NCBI GenBank assembly: GCA_907165065.1
Contig: OU015541.1
Location: forward strand, 5,084,001-5,148,000
Reading direction: 5' to 3'
DNA from: Caprimulgus europaeus
Lineage: Eukaryota; Chordata; Aves; Caprimulgiformes; Caprimulgidae
Length of the DNA stretch: 64,000 bases
Shown piece after piece: positions 30,451 to 41,560 of this stretch; position 1 is the first letter of the stretch; the number at the start of each line of letters is the position of its first letter. Below the pieces are notes generated by a model. It was not told where the DNA came from. It did no database searches and was given only the letters and a program-made list of their open reading frames with translations. A program made the position numbers and the translations under genes.

Positions 30451-31120
30451 CATTATGAGCAGCGCGCGCAGGGGCAGCGGCAGGACCGCGCTCGAGCCGC
30501 CCTCAGGGCGAACAGCCGGGCGTCGCGTGCCTCATCCCGCCCTCTGATTGGTCGCTGACAGAGGACTGAGAGGATGACTGTGAAGTTGCCATTGGTCAGC
30601 CTTCCTGAGGGAGTTCGGATTCCGATTGGCGGAAGGATCATTCGTGCTTGTTGATTGGCTAGGACGCAGCGCTGCGATCTGTCCCCTTCCGCTGCGCGCT
30701 GACCTTGCCCGGGAGCGGAGCGGCCGTGCGGGCCGTGTCTCTGGAGCCGCGGCCATGGTTGCGTACTGGCGGCAGGCGGGGCTCAGGTACCGCCCGGCGC
30801 CCACCGCGCTCCTCTCGCGGCTTCTCTGCGGTGGCCGCACCGGCTGGAGGCGCGGGCCTGGCGGAGGGGGCTGGCGGGGCCACGGCGGTGCCCCTGGAGC
30901 GGGGGGAGAGGCCTTTGGGCGGGCGCGAGTCTCACCTTGTGCTCTCCCCCCTTTTCTCTGCCTTTAGTTACATCCGGTATTCGCAGATCTGCGCTCAGGT
31001 CGTTAGAGCGGCCATGAAGCCGCAGTACAAAGCGGAGGCCGAGAGGGTGGCGATGGCCAATGTGAAAACCGTGAAACCCAAGAAGGAATAACGTGAGTAA
31101 GCGGAGTGGGCTGGGCGCCT
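30450..31120 (+). promoter_or_regulatory. ATP5F1E: CpG-island promoter of ATP5F1E with four CCAAT boxes
   Basis: A GC-rich island spans both coding exons. Upstream lie four ATTGG pentamers (inverted CCAAT boxes, NF-Y type) at 30547–30551, 30591–30595, 30625–30629 and 30654–30658, spaced 44, 34 and 29 bp. Two ETS-type cores, CGGAAGG at 30630–30636 and CCTTCCG at 30685–30691, fit GABP control of respiratory-chain genes. No TATA box is seen. With the last CCAAT box at 30654, initiation is expected near 30710–30745, giving a very short 5' UTR. Confidence 0.8.
30755..31091 (+). CDS. ATP5F1E: ATP synthase F1 subunit epsilon, mitochondrial
   Basis: This is the smallest subunit of the central stalk of mitochondrial F1Fo-ATP synthase; it sits at the foot of the gamma/delta stalk in the matrix. 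Coding exons are 30755–30786 and 30968–31091 (intron 181 bp, GT-AG), joining to 51 aa, the exact family length. The N-terminus MVAYWRQAGLSYIRYSQIC is nearly invariant in animals. The C-terminal half is more diverged but keeps the NVK-V-KKE end. The start was chosen on this N-terminus. An in-frame upstream ATG at 30626 would add 43 residues, but it lies upstream of the last CCAAT box and is probably not transcribed. A third, non-coding exon begins at 31733. TUBB1 follows in convergent orientation. Confidence 0.97.
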
Positions 31121-31885
31121 TGTCGCTTTATGTCGGGGGAGGGTTGGGTGAGCCGGGTGAATGACGGGCTGTGACCGGGTCGTTTCGTGCTCTGTGGAAA
31201 ATTAGCTGTGATCTTCGTGTGCGAAGCTGGAATGGATTGCTGGAGGTTTAGTGCAAGTGTGTGCAGATCTCTGCGTCCTCATTATGTGTGGGATACGAAC
31301 CAGCGTAATCTCATTAGCTCACTAAACTGAGATGTTCCCTCCATCAAGTCCTGCTTTGAACCATCTGGGGTTTGGTCAAAGGTGTTACTGGTGTGAAACA
31401 GCTGAGGTTCTGTAGTGATGCTCGTAGGTTTCCTGTCTGTTACTTTACTAACCCTGCAGACAGCCTTTCCGGACTACTGCTGCCCCTAATCAGCAAACGG
31501 ACTTGTGTAGGGGTGATCTACTCTGTGAATGACAAATGCTACTTGTACCTTTATTTGTGACATTGCATACATCACAAGCAGCTGAAATCTCTTCTAAGTA
31601 GAACAGTTTCTATTCCTGATCAGAATTAAATATTATTTATTTATGATATTTATAAATATTATTAACACCTTTTGTTTGAAGTGTATGTATCCTTGAATGG
31701 AATAACTTGTATCTTCAATCTCTCTCTCCTAGGAACTGATCTGTGGTGAATAATCGTAACAGCAAACTGCAAAGCTGTAGGCAAGCTCAAGAACCTGCAG
31801 TACAGTGTCATCACATTACCTCTAAAACTTGCCTCTGGATGTAAATCAGCATGCTAATAAATGTAATTTCTGTTAAATGAATGTG
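31092..31885 (+). terminator. ATP5F1E: ATP5F1E 3' UTR with intron and poly(A) signal
   Basis: A GTGAGT donor at 31093, one base after the stop codon, pairs with a CTCTCCTAG acceptor ending at 31732. The final exon is therefore entirely 3' UTR. AATAAA at 31856–31861 marks the likely end near 31880. With the stop next to the junction, nonsense-mediated decay is not expected. Confidence 0.8.
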
Positions 31886-32850
31886 TGGAAAGTTGTTCCT
31901 CTTGAAACAAAGGACTCAATTTTGCAGAGATGTTTATCTTTCACTTGTGTTAAAATAGGAGACTGTTCTTATCACAACCTACCATTCAGTAGCAACATAT
32001 GTTTATTTTTAAAGCAAATCTCTTGGATTTCCTACCGATAGTTCAGGTACATCGGTGAGTGAGGGAGTTAATTGTTGTTTAAAACTTTTCTGCTTACTTA
32101 ATTTCAATGATTAACTATTACTTTGGAGAGAAGTTATCTTCACTAAAATCTATGTCAATGGGCAACATAGGCATATCATTTGGGTAATTAAAAATGCCTC
32201 TGCCCGTTCTCTCTGCTGGGAGTGGTACGCTGCTGGCTTTAGATGTTTCTGTCGTCATGGTGTTCGTGTTGCATTTGTGCTTAGAACAGAACTAACTCAG
32301 TGAAAATCAGTTTGTTGAGGCTTAGGGTTACAACAAAACTGGAAGCAGGGTATTTTGGCATGGATGTGCCACACAAGGTCTAATTGTCAAAGCAGCCTGG
32401 GACACTGAGCAGTGAACGGGGAGTTGGGGACCTGGCTTCCTGTACGGGGAGGGGAAGGAGGCACAGAAATCCCTGGACTGTGCTCTGACCGCTCAGCTGT
32501 CGGTTGGCCTTGTTACCCCTTTGTCACTTCCCTGGGAGGGAGAGGGACACGCTTTCCTATCTGCATGTCCCTGCTGCTGTGTGTCTTCACAGCAAGTCTG
32601 ACATTGTCCCACTGCACAGGGACCCATGCAGCACACTACAGAGATGGCTTCAGGTCCATGTTCACCTACACACTTCTGCTGTTGACTTGAACAGGAGATA
32701 TTAACTTTCTTCAGAGTATAATAAACTCTCTCTTCTAATAGCATAATAAAACAAGCTCAATTTTCCATGTAATTAAGTTAGTCCTTATAATAAACTATTA
32801 TTTTTGTCTATCAAATGTTTCAAGTATTAAAGTATTTTATAGAAGGGTAC
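31886..32850. other. Spacer between convergent ATP5F1E and TUBB1
   Basis: About 1 kb separates the ATP5F1E poly(A) signal from the likely TUBB1 poly(A) signal on the other strand. Only short open frames occur and nothing else is recognised. Confidence 0.55.
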
Positions 32851-32856
32851 ACAATT

Positions 32857-33781
32857 TTTATTTTAAATAATATAAATATATACAGTGTTAAAAAGATGGC
32901 TGTGAATGGCAAGAAACATTTTTCCTGAAGTCAAAATAGGGTTTTGACTTAGTTATTGCTGTCAAACTTATATCTTGCCTAGCTGCAAACCATTCTATCC
33001 ATTTTGCTGTACTGAGTGATGGTAAGGAAATATACAGTAGTTAGTACATGGGGGGGGAAATACCACACCAAAACTTTCACACAGTGTTCACAACTTTGTA
33101 TGCTAATATAACTTACTCTATAGTCTGAAACAGAAACAAACCACACAATGATAATGAATACAAGCTCTGCAATAATATAAGCCAGGAATGTGCTAGAACT
33201 AATAAAGTACTTTTTAAAGAAGTAATAATGTGCATTTTCAGTCCTTTATGTTGTTTCCCCTTCCCCTGCAACTGAAGGAACTGAACTTGTCAGCAGATCT
33301 AGATCAGTCTGTGGAGTGTGCAGTAAAATAGATGCTGCCTTACAGAGGCGCACATGTTCCTAAAACAGTAACAAGTTCACAAACAGCACAGCCTGTGTTT
33401 ACCTGAGAATAAATAACGTTGATGAGTTGATAGCGTATGTTGCTATTTGCTGTTGCTTATGATCCTGCTAGGTAGACACACAGGCTGTGTATTACATTCA
33501 GTGTCTGGTGAATACATTTACCAGGAAGGCTGTTATGAGACAACTTGTCTTCATAGTGATGCTTTTGGGAGAGAACCTGACAACAGTTGTTCAGGAGAGT
33601 AAAGCATAGCTGCCACTGATTTCAGAGACATTGTATTGTAATATGGGATACATTTTGGCCAGATGCAGAGAAGAAATTCTTAAGAAAAGTGTTATTTTCG
33701 GTATGCAGATGATGGCTACTGCTTTTCTTTAGTGAGTGTTAACAGGCTTACTTGGAGAATGTTTTGGCATTACCATTGTTT
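32857..33781 (-). terminator. TUBB1: TUBB1 3' UTR with candidate poly(A) signal
   Basis: On the minus strand the first good AATAAA downstream of the TUBB1 stop is the complement of 32857–32862, giving a 3' UTR of about 0.9 kb. This is inferred from the hexamer only; other signals are possible. Confidence 0.5.
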
Positions 33782-36700
33782 TTACAGTGCTTCCTTTTCT
33801 GGGCTGGCTTCCGCTTCTACCTCTTCATATTCCTCAACATCTGCAGTGGCATCCTGGTACTGTTGATACTCAGACACAAGGTCATTGGTGTTACCTTCTG
33901 CTTCAGAAAACTCCATCTCATCCATACCTTCACCAGTATACCAATGGAGAAATGCTTTTCTTCTGAACATAGCTGAGAACTGTTCAGAAACCCTGATGAA
34001 GAGCTCCTGAATGGCGGTGTTATTGCCAATAAAGGTAGCTGCCATCTTCAGTCCTCGTGGTGGTATGTCACACACCGCCACTTTGACATTATTAGGGATC
34101 CACTCCACAAAGTAGGAACTATTCTTGGTCTGGACAGCCAGCAACTGCTCATCCACTTCTCTGGTAGACATTCGGCCTCTGAAGATGCATGCCACGGTCA
34201 AGTAACGTCCACGACGAGGGTCGCAGGCTGCCATCATGTTGCGTGCATCAAACATTTGCTGAGTAAGCTCTGGCACTGAGAGAGCTCTGTACTGTTGGCT
34301 CCCTCGAGCTGTCAGTGGAGCAAAGCCTGGCATAAAGAAATGCAGGCGAGGAAAGGGCACCATGTTAACAGCCAGCTTCCTCAGATCTGCATTCAGCTGA
34401 CCAGGAAACCGGAGTGAGGTTGTGACACCGCTCATCGTCAGGGACACTAAGTGGTTGAGGTCACCATAGGTGGGATTGGTGAGCTTTAAAGTTCTAAAAC
34501 ATATATCGTATAGAGCTTCATTGTCAATGCAGAAGGTTTCATCTGTATTCTCTATTAGTTGATGGATGGAGAGGATGGCATTATACGGCTCTACGACTGT
34601 GTCGGATACTTTGGGGGAAGGCACCACACTGAAAGTGTTCATAATCCTGTCGGGATATTCTTCTCTGATTTTGTTGATGAGGAGTGTGCCCATACCTGAG
34701 CCTGTACCACCACCCAGTGAATGGATGAGCTGGAATCCCTGCAGGCAGTCACAGCTCTCACACTCGTTCCTGACCACATCCATGACGTTTTCAATCAGTT
34801 CAGCGCCTTCTGTGTAATGGCCCTTAGCCCAGTTGTTTCCAGCGCCCGAATTACCTGTAAGCACATCACAGGAAGAACAGCCACAAAGTTAACAAGATCT
34901 TTGTTAAAGGCTACAAAGAGTTAAAAGGAGCTTTTGGGACAGTTGCCTTAAGTTAGTTTCCTGGCATCATGCTGTACATACCATGAATAAAATTGTCAGG
35001 TCGAAAAAGCGGGCCTATTTTGCTAGACCGTACACTGTCCATCGTACCAGGTTCCAGGTCCACCAAGATAGAACGGGGCACGTATTTATGGGCTAGGACA
35101 AAAGAAAATGCAAACAATTACTGTTAGAAGTCAAAGGGACAGGCTTATAATCTAGTTGGAAAAATCCAACCCACCTACAGTGATCTACTGGGGATCTATT
35201 TTTTATTTTTTTATTATTTTAACTTTCATGCTGACTCTGCAAATTGCTCTGCCAACACCTAACAGCGCTTGGCACTTACAGTAAGCCTCGTTGAAGTACA
35301 CGTTAATTCGCTCGAGCTGCAGCGATGCAGCCCCACGGTAGTTTCCAGCGATGTCAATTCCATGTTCATCACTTATCACTTCCCAGAACTGAAAAAAAGA
35401 ATGAGATACAATACACTCACAAAAATGGTGGGGTTTTGGCACAATATGTTCAGAACAAGCTCTGCTGTGCTCATGCCTGGCTGCACACACAGTGAGAGCT
35501 CTGCCTGGAGTGGGGGATGTTTTGCCATTTACACATCAGATCAGGCTGGTGATCCTCCTCTCCCCCCTCCCCAAATAAGTTGAAGGAAAAGGTTTAATAG
35601 ACCATTTATGCTGTTTAACTATCACCTATGCACTAATAAGTAGAGGCCTTCAATTTGTTCCCTTTATAGTAAAGGAAAATTGATATTAGTTTAAATAAAA
35701 CAGGTACTAGTTGGTATAAGCTTAACAAAAAAGTCAGGAGGGGTGGATTGGGGAGGGTTGCTTTAGGGCCTGTCATGCACAAGTGGGACTGTGGCATGGC
35801 AAAGCCAGCTCAGATGCTTTCCACAAACAGATGTTGGTTCTAAGCAGCCTATCTTGACACTCATATGGAAGTGGTGTACCCGGGCTCTTATCTGGCCAGC
35901 AGCCGCAGCAGTGCTAATGCAGACACACCCACCCACTATAATGACCAGGCTATTTTAATTTAAAGGTCTTCCAGTTTCATTTGGAGTGTACAAATAAATA
36001 CACCATTGCCAACATATGCATGGTAGTTTAGTGTGAGTGTGTGTGTGTGTGTCTGCTTTTCTATGGGTTTTATTAGACATAAGCAGTTCCCAGATCAAAG
36101 CCAACAGAAAAATAAATTTAAAAAAAAGGAAGACTTTGACCTATCCCACTGGCTGTGTTCCAGCTATCTGGGTCTAACCTGCAATTCCCTGGCATGCCAC
36201 AGCATCATGTTCCAACAAAAGGAATCAAGGTGAGATTAGTGGGAGCAAGAAATGGACAAAGAACAAAATGAAACAACCCTTCAGCTACTACGTGTCCTCA
36301 AAGACCTCCCAGACCCAAATTAACCCAGATACTTTTTTTTTGACAACTTCCTACTAATTAATTTAAAAAAAAAAATGGACGTCACACGGCAAAAAGCTAT
36401 GGTTGTTGTGGTTTGTTTTTTTTTTTCTCCTAGCCCACAAAGTCTGCAATGGGCAACTTCTCTCTAAGTAACAGCAGTGTTTGAACTCCACAAGTGCTCC
36501 AAATGACGTGACTGCCTCTTGCAGGAGGCCAGTTAGGCAGGAATCCTTAACTGCACTTCGTGCCACTCAACCTAACTGGTCACTGCTGGCACAGGTCATT
36601 CTGTTGACTAATACAATCCCATGTAATGGTTGCAAAGTGGCTGAGTTGCTGCTATATGCCTGGACTAGAGCACTGGCATCACAACTTTGCAGCCCTGGGA

Positions 36701-37102
36701 TTAACTGGCTCCTTCGCTTGTCCCAGTATTTCACAGACTAAATTAGTGCCCCTGGGAACATGAGTCCCAGCAGGAATGTTCTGGAGCACTTACAATCACT
36801 GTGCCATAGTTCATGCAGATGTTTCATTCTTTGACAGTCTTAACACTAACCTTTGCATGAGGAGCAAGCCTATCTTGTGACTTCCACATAAAAATACTCA
36901 TATTCAGTGCTACCGTGCCACGCATTCTACCACCGAGTTAATGAAGCAATTGTTCCCCCCAAAAGTCCCCATCCCCTAACAATATTTGACCTGCTACTAC
37001 TGATAGCACTTACTACTAATGACCAAGATTCAAAAGAGACCTTACCTTAGCTCCAATTTGGTTCCCACACTGGCCAATCTGAAGATGCACAATTTCACGC
37101 AT
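33782..37102 (-). CDS. TUBB1: Beta-tubulin class VI (TUBB1), four exons
   Basis: This beta subunit of the alpha/beta tubulin dimer is the blood-cell isotype that builds the marginal microtubule band of platelets, thrombocytes and, in birds, red cells. Minus-strand exons in transcript order are 37102–37046, 35388–35280, 35092–34982 and 34854–33782. Their lengths of 57, 109 and 111 nt before a long last exon are the standard beta-tubulin structure. They join to 449 aa. The N-terminal MREI tetrapeptide (used in tubulin mRNA autoregulation) and the GTP-binding GGGTGSG at residues 140–146 are intact. [10 protein letters not shown] at 92–101, where most beta isotypes have FGQSGAGNNW, and the tail [18 protein letters not shown] identify class VI. 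The ATG has A at −3. CTSZ is divergent upstream. No break is seen. Confidence 0.96.
36031..36052. repeat. (GT)n microsatellite in TUBB1 intron 1
   Basis: A short GT dinucleotide run of about 22 bp inside the 1.66-kb first intron of TUBB1. Confidence 0.85.
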
Positions 37103-37188
37103 TTTGTGTAGCTTAGACCTTTTGGTGGCTACAACCTGATGCAGGTTTTCTAGTTGCAGTCCCCAGGACAAGCCCTCTTTCTGCTGCT

Positions 37189-37275
37189 CTATCAGCTACA
37201 CCCAGCACAATCCGCCCCGAGGGGCCTTTTTATAGCAGTGGGGGTGTCACTCAGCCAGCAAGGGGAGTAGCCAGC
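37189..37275 (-). promoter_or_regulatory. TUBB1: TUBB1 TATA promoter
   Basis: On the minus strand, TATAAAA occupies 37233–37227 in the context GCTATAAAAAGG, about 130 bp upstream of the ATG. This predicts initiation near 37200 and a 5' UTR of about 100 nt. A GCTGATAG GATA-type site lies at about 37190, and a TGAGTGA element (one mismatch from the NF-E2/MARE core) is at about 37246–37252. GATA1 and NF-E2 control of TUBB1 is known in megakaryocytes; here it is inferred from weak motifs. There is no CpG island, unlike the neighbouring genes. Confidence 0.65.
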
Positions 37276-37279
37276 AACT

Positions 37280-40200
37280 GGGGCTGCTCATCAAAGCACT
37301 TCACAAGGAGGTAAGGTGCCTATTCCCTGCCTGGGTACAGGAGCACAGGTACATTCCTGAGTGGCTTGGAAGAGAAAACTGTCACATGCAAATTAATTCC
37401 AGTTATCTGTGCAGCAAACAGTGTGATTAATTAACATCTGTGCTCAACTGTATTTGTGTTTCATTATTTTATACATAACATATATACAAAAATATATGCA
37501 TATAGAGAGTATAGCCAAAAATGAGTTATCTTAATGTATCAAGTGCATGTGCTTCTACCACATAATTTAATTTTTAACATCATATGAGTCAAACAGGACA
37601 ACATCCATAACCAAAACAATAACAACTTTTGAGCAGTAGCCTCCTATAATCCCAACATTCAGCACACTGCCAGGCAAACACTCCAGTTTGCTAATAAGCA
37701 TCACTGTCTTTACTACATGAAGGAGGGCGACAGGATCAGTAACAAAAACAATACTTTGTAAAACATAAATATAACACTGGACCCTCAGTGATACATGTTC
37801 CTTCAACATTTAATAAGAATCCATAAATTTCAGCCAACCTAAAATCTGAATAAACTTGTAACTAACTTACATACAAGCTTGCTCTCTCTTTTGTCCTTTC
37901 CTGCCATTAAGAAATACAATATTTCTTATTTTCTTATATCTGAGATGTAGTATTTCAGAGCTTGCCAGGAAAATGCCAGAGGTGAAAACCCAGTTCCACT
38001 GGAGTTAACTATCACGTCCACTGTGAAATGTTTCACTGCATTGAAGGAAATGATGCAAGGCTGAGCAAAACACGACACGGTTGTGTTGCCTGCTGATAAA
38101 CAGGACTAATATCACTGAGCAACAGAAACCCAGAACAGGCTGTTTTCTGGAAGCTTACAGTAGTTTATGACATGTCAGACGACTGTCAGTGCTTTGCAAG
38201 TATTCCTTTTAAGGACAGGAAAAGTAACTATAATTAGGAAAGCACCTTAAATTATTTTGTATAAAACGATGACAGTGAAAGGACTTGACTCGTTGAAAGT
38301 AACTACCACTTCATGGGCTGCTGGAGATAAGGAATCTCTGAGCTTCCATACTGTCCCAAAAGAAAAATCAGCTTATTCCAGACGCTTCCCCACCACAGAT
38401 GACTTCCACTTCTTCCCCCAGCCAATGGAGGAACAGACAACTGCTCCTAACACAAACTTTGGCACCAGAAGTGCATTGCCAAGTTAGCAAACACTCTGCC
38501 ATCCTCTGCCAAGCCATGAGCTGTCCTCAGTAGGGAGCAACAAAAGCAAGACTTTAAAGTCAGGTAGATTAATTTTATTTCCTTGGAACACAACAGTTTT
38601 ATCTTTTTTTGGAAGAAAAAAAAAAAGTATTCTCTAAACAGTTTGGTTTACTTAACAAGACAACATAACAGTTATATTCCATTGCTATATTGTAGGTATT
38701 TTCTGCCATGGGGGCAGATATCTTCTACAATTTCCTAAGACAAAATTCTGGAAAGGTTATTTGAACATTTATTTCAAAAGTAAATTTCATTTTATTCATG
38801 TACATTTCATATTTGTTTTCTGCAAGTATGCTTAGCTAAAAGTAATAGTGCAATTCTGAACTGTACATTCAATTGCTGCATTCTGAATGGGAGCTGCATT
38901 GACACAGTGTGTCAGAGAGCTACTGACAGCAAATAAATACTATGTAAAGTATTTAATATATTAATCTACACTAGCAACAATTTATGAAGAAGCTGAAGAC
39001 ATTAATATACTGTCCAAAAATTTTGGCAAAATAATTTCAGCAGCAAATACACTCACTGAGAGCATTTCACAAGTAAAGGAAAAAAAAAAAAAGGAAGTGA
39101 AAGAAATATGCAATCACTTAACATTGTTTTTTCTCTTCCTAAAAATAGCTCCCTGCAATCATGTGCCTCCTCTGAAGCACTTCCTTATAGAATCTTAAAA
39201 ATTATGGCATATGACACAAAGTACCTGAGGTGCTTTGTGAAGCACAGGTGGTTGTGTACCTCTTCTCCCTTTCCTCCCCAAAGGGCATTTCTGTGAACCC
39301 CCAAGTTTGTCTTTATACCAAACCTGGTACATGAAAAGCCTCTTTCTCTGTAGATTTTGTTTGCAGGCCTGTCATTCCTCAGCTCTGAGAAACCTCAAGG
39401 CTGTTAACTGCCCGAGCGCGCTCCCAGGCACAGCCATTGAACATGTGCTGTTGCAGATTAGTGGTGTGAGCCTCACCAGAGAAAGAGGAGGCAGCAGTGG
39501 AAGGTTTGGCTTTGAGTGAGTTTTGGCACAGCGGAGATTAGGAGCAACCTGGCACTGGGCACAGCTATTGCCAGCCTGTCCCGCAGTGTCTATTATCAGG
39601 CCACCTGCTGCTTCCATTGCTTTCAGAGAGGACCTCAGATACCAAAGCCCTGGTGATGGGCATAAGCCAAGACCACAAACAAGTCAGGTTTGTTTTTTTA
39701 GCTACATCATCCTTAGGAATGCTACCAAAATCTGTTGCATTCAACAGATACTAAAACCTACCTACTTCATATTTTAATTTCAGTTAGTAAGAAAAACTAT
39801 TTACAGCGTGCCTTCCTCTGGCAGCTGGTCTAAAGGAAATAAGGCAGGACTGCCCATTCTAAGTTATCATCAGCGTAATGAGCCTGTAGGTAGGTTTAAA
39901 CAAATAGATTTTGGTACAATTGGAGTGGACAACTGAGCAGTTACCTTTTCCACACCGCAGACCTATGACGTGGCAAAAACTGGGGGCTTGCAGCATGTGA
40001 ATTCATCTGCTGGGTAGTGAACTTACTCGGGCCCTACTGCCACAACTGCAGTTACTGTTGGGTTTGGATCATTTGAGAAATTGCCAAGAAAGTCAATTTC
40101 ACAGCAGCCAGGCTCAGTTCTTCCTCTGCTGCTCCTTTTGTTGCACCAGTTCTCAGTGCCTCAGATTCTCCATTTAGAATGTGGAGCTAATAAACTTCAT

Positions 40201-40790
40201 GTCTTTTATAAAAAAGTGCTGAGAAGAAAAGCTACGAGGGAAGAACTGGCACTGGCTGTTTTACTAAACCTGTTTACCAAACATGAATGCTCTAGCCAAC
40301 ATATGGATAAGAGACTGGTATTCCAGTCACACAGATACTTAAACCTTCTGCAGGAAAATTGCCAAACTGTTTCTACTATTGACTAAATCTTGCAGCAGGT
40401 AGTAAAGAATCTTCAAATGTCCTGAACCCTAAAGAACAGCGTGAAGGATGGACACAGGCCAGTATTCCTTTGTGAACTGAAACATAAAAGGGATTGAGAA
40501 ATTCCAAATTTCAGACTAGCTAAAAAAAATCCAACCAAACAAAAAAAACCAGCCAGCCTGCTCTGTGCAATCAGCCAGTGGCTGGGCCCAGTCTTACACA
40601 ACTGATGTGTTGGGCCAAAGGTAAAGAAGCCCGTAACCTAGACACACAGGGTCTGCGTCTGCCCCAGGTACAGCTCCTCTGCCACCAACCCTGTGCCGAC
40701 AGCAACCGCATCATCACAGTATTTGAACGGCTTTTCCTTTCCCTTGGGAAGAATCACAGATTCCCTGGGAAGGGGCTGTGGTCAAAATCG
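37280..40790. other. Intergenic region between divergent TUBB1 and CTSZ
   Basis: Mostly AT-rich DNA with short poly(A) tracts, for example near 38620 and 39080, and an A/C-rich low-complexity stretch at 40520–40554. Open frames are short (up to 101 codons) and none is convincing. GATA-type motifs such as the complement of TTATCT at 37403–37408 could serve TUBB1, but this is speculative. Confidence 0.6.
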
Positions 40791-40799
40791 CCTCATATT

Positions 40800-41560
40800 T
40801 GAGCGTGTGAGATGGGCTCCCCCGGGGCACCAGCCGGACACCGGCACTGCGGGCCGAGCACCCGGCGGGGCGGCTCCCGCGCAGTGGCTGCTGCAGCGCC
40901 CACGGCCCAGGCCCAGCCGCTCCGCTCCGCTCCGCCCGCCGGCACCGCCCACAGCCCACAGCCGCCCGCCCCTCCGGGTCCCCCCCCCGCGCCCTTAAAT
41001 GCCGGCGCCGGGCCCGCGCTGTGGAGGAAGGTGTTGCTGCCCCCAGCCATGGCTTCGTCGCCCCAGCGCCTCGCGTCCCTCCTCCTGCTGCTCTGGAGCT
41101 GCCTCTGCCCGCCCGCCCGCGCCGGCCTCTACTTCAGGGAAGGGCAGCACTGCTACAAGCCGGCCCCGCGCAAGGCTCCCGGGCTGAGGTGAGTGCCGTT
41201 CGTCCCCGCCGCCCCGTCCCTCACGGGGCCGCCTCCCGGAGAGGTGCCCGGGGGTCGCCTCTAGGAAGGGGATGGGGAGGCACGGCCACAGCGCCCGCCT
41301 GCACGGGGGGTGGGTGTGCAAACCCGGCAGCGCCCGGCCCCGGCGGGTGAAGAGGCTCCCCGGGGCGGTCCTGTCCCCCCCCGCCCGGCCGGGGCTCAAG
41401 GGGTCTTCCCGGAGCTCCCGTGGCCCCGTTCTCTGTGGAGGGGGGGGTGCGGGTACCGCGGTCACGAGACCGCGCGGGCAGGGAGCGGTCAGGCTGCCCG
41501 CTGTCACGTGACCCGCGGTGCTCGCCGGACACGCGCAGCCTCGTCACGAAACTCCGTGAA
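40800..41560 (+). promoter_or_regulatory. CTSZ: CpG-island promoter and 5' region of CTSZ
   Basis: A very GC-rich block covers about 250 bp upstream of the start, exon 1 and most of intron 1. A TTAAAT element at 40995–41000 lies about 50 bp before the ATG and might act as a weak TATA box. The perfect palindrome GTCACGTGAC in intron 1 is listed separately. Confidence 0.75.

Noticed and set aside
35203-35490. A 95-codon minus-strand frame at TUBB1
   Set aside because: It is exon 2 (35388–35280) extended into both introns, not a separate gene.
37246-37256. NF-E2 site near the TUBB1 TATA box
   Set aside because: The core reads TGAGTGA rather than TGAGTCA; it is mentioned with the promoter but is too weak to annotate alone.
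40812-41192. A 126-codon frame starting 79 codons upstream of CTSZ
   Set aside because: It is in frame with CTSZ exon 1, but the extra residues are low-complexity and would hide the signal peptide. The start at 41049 gives the family length.
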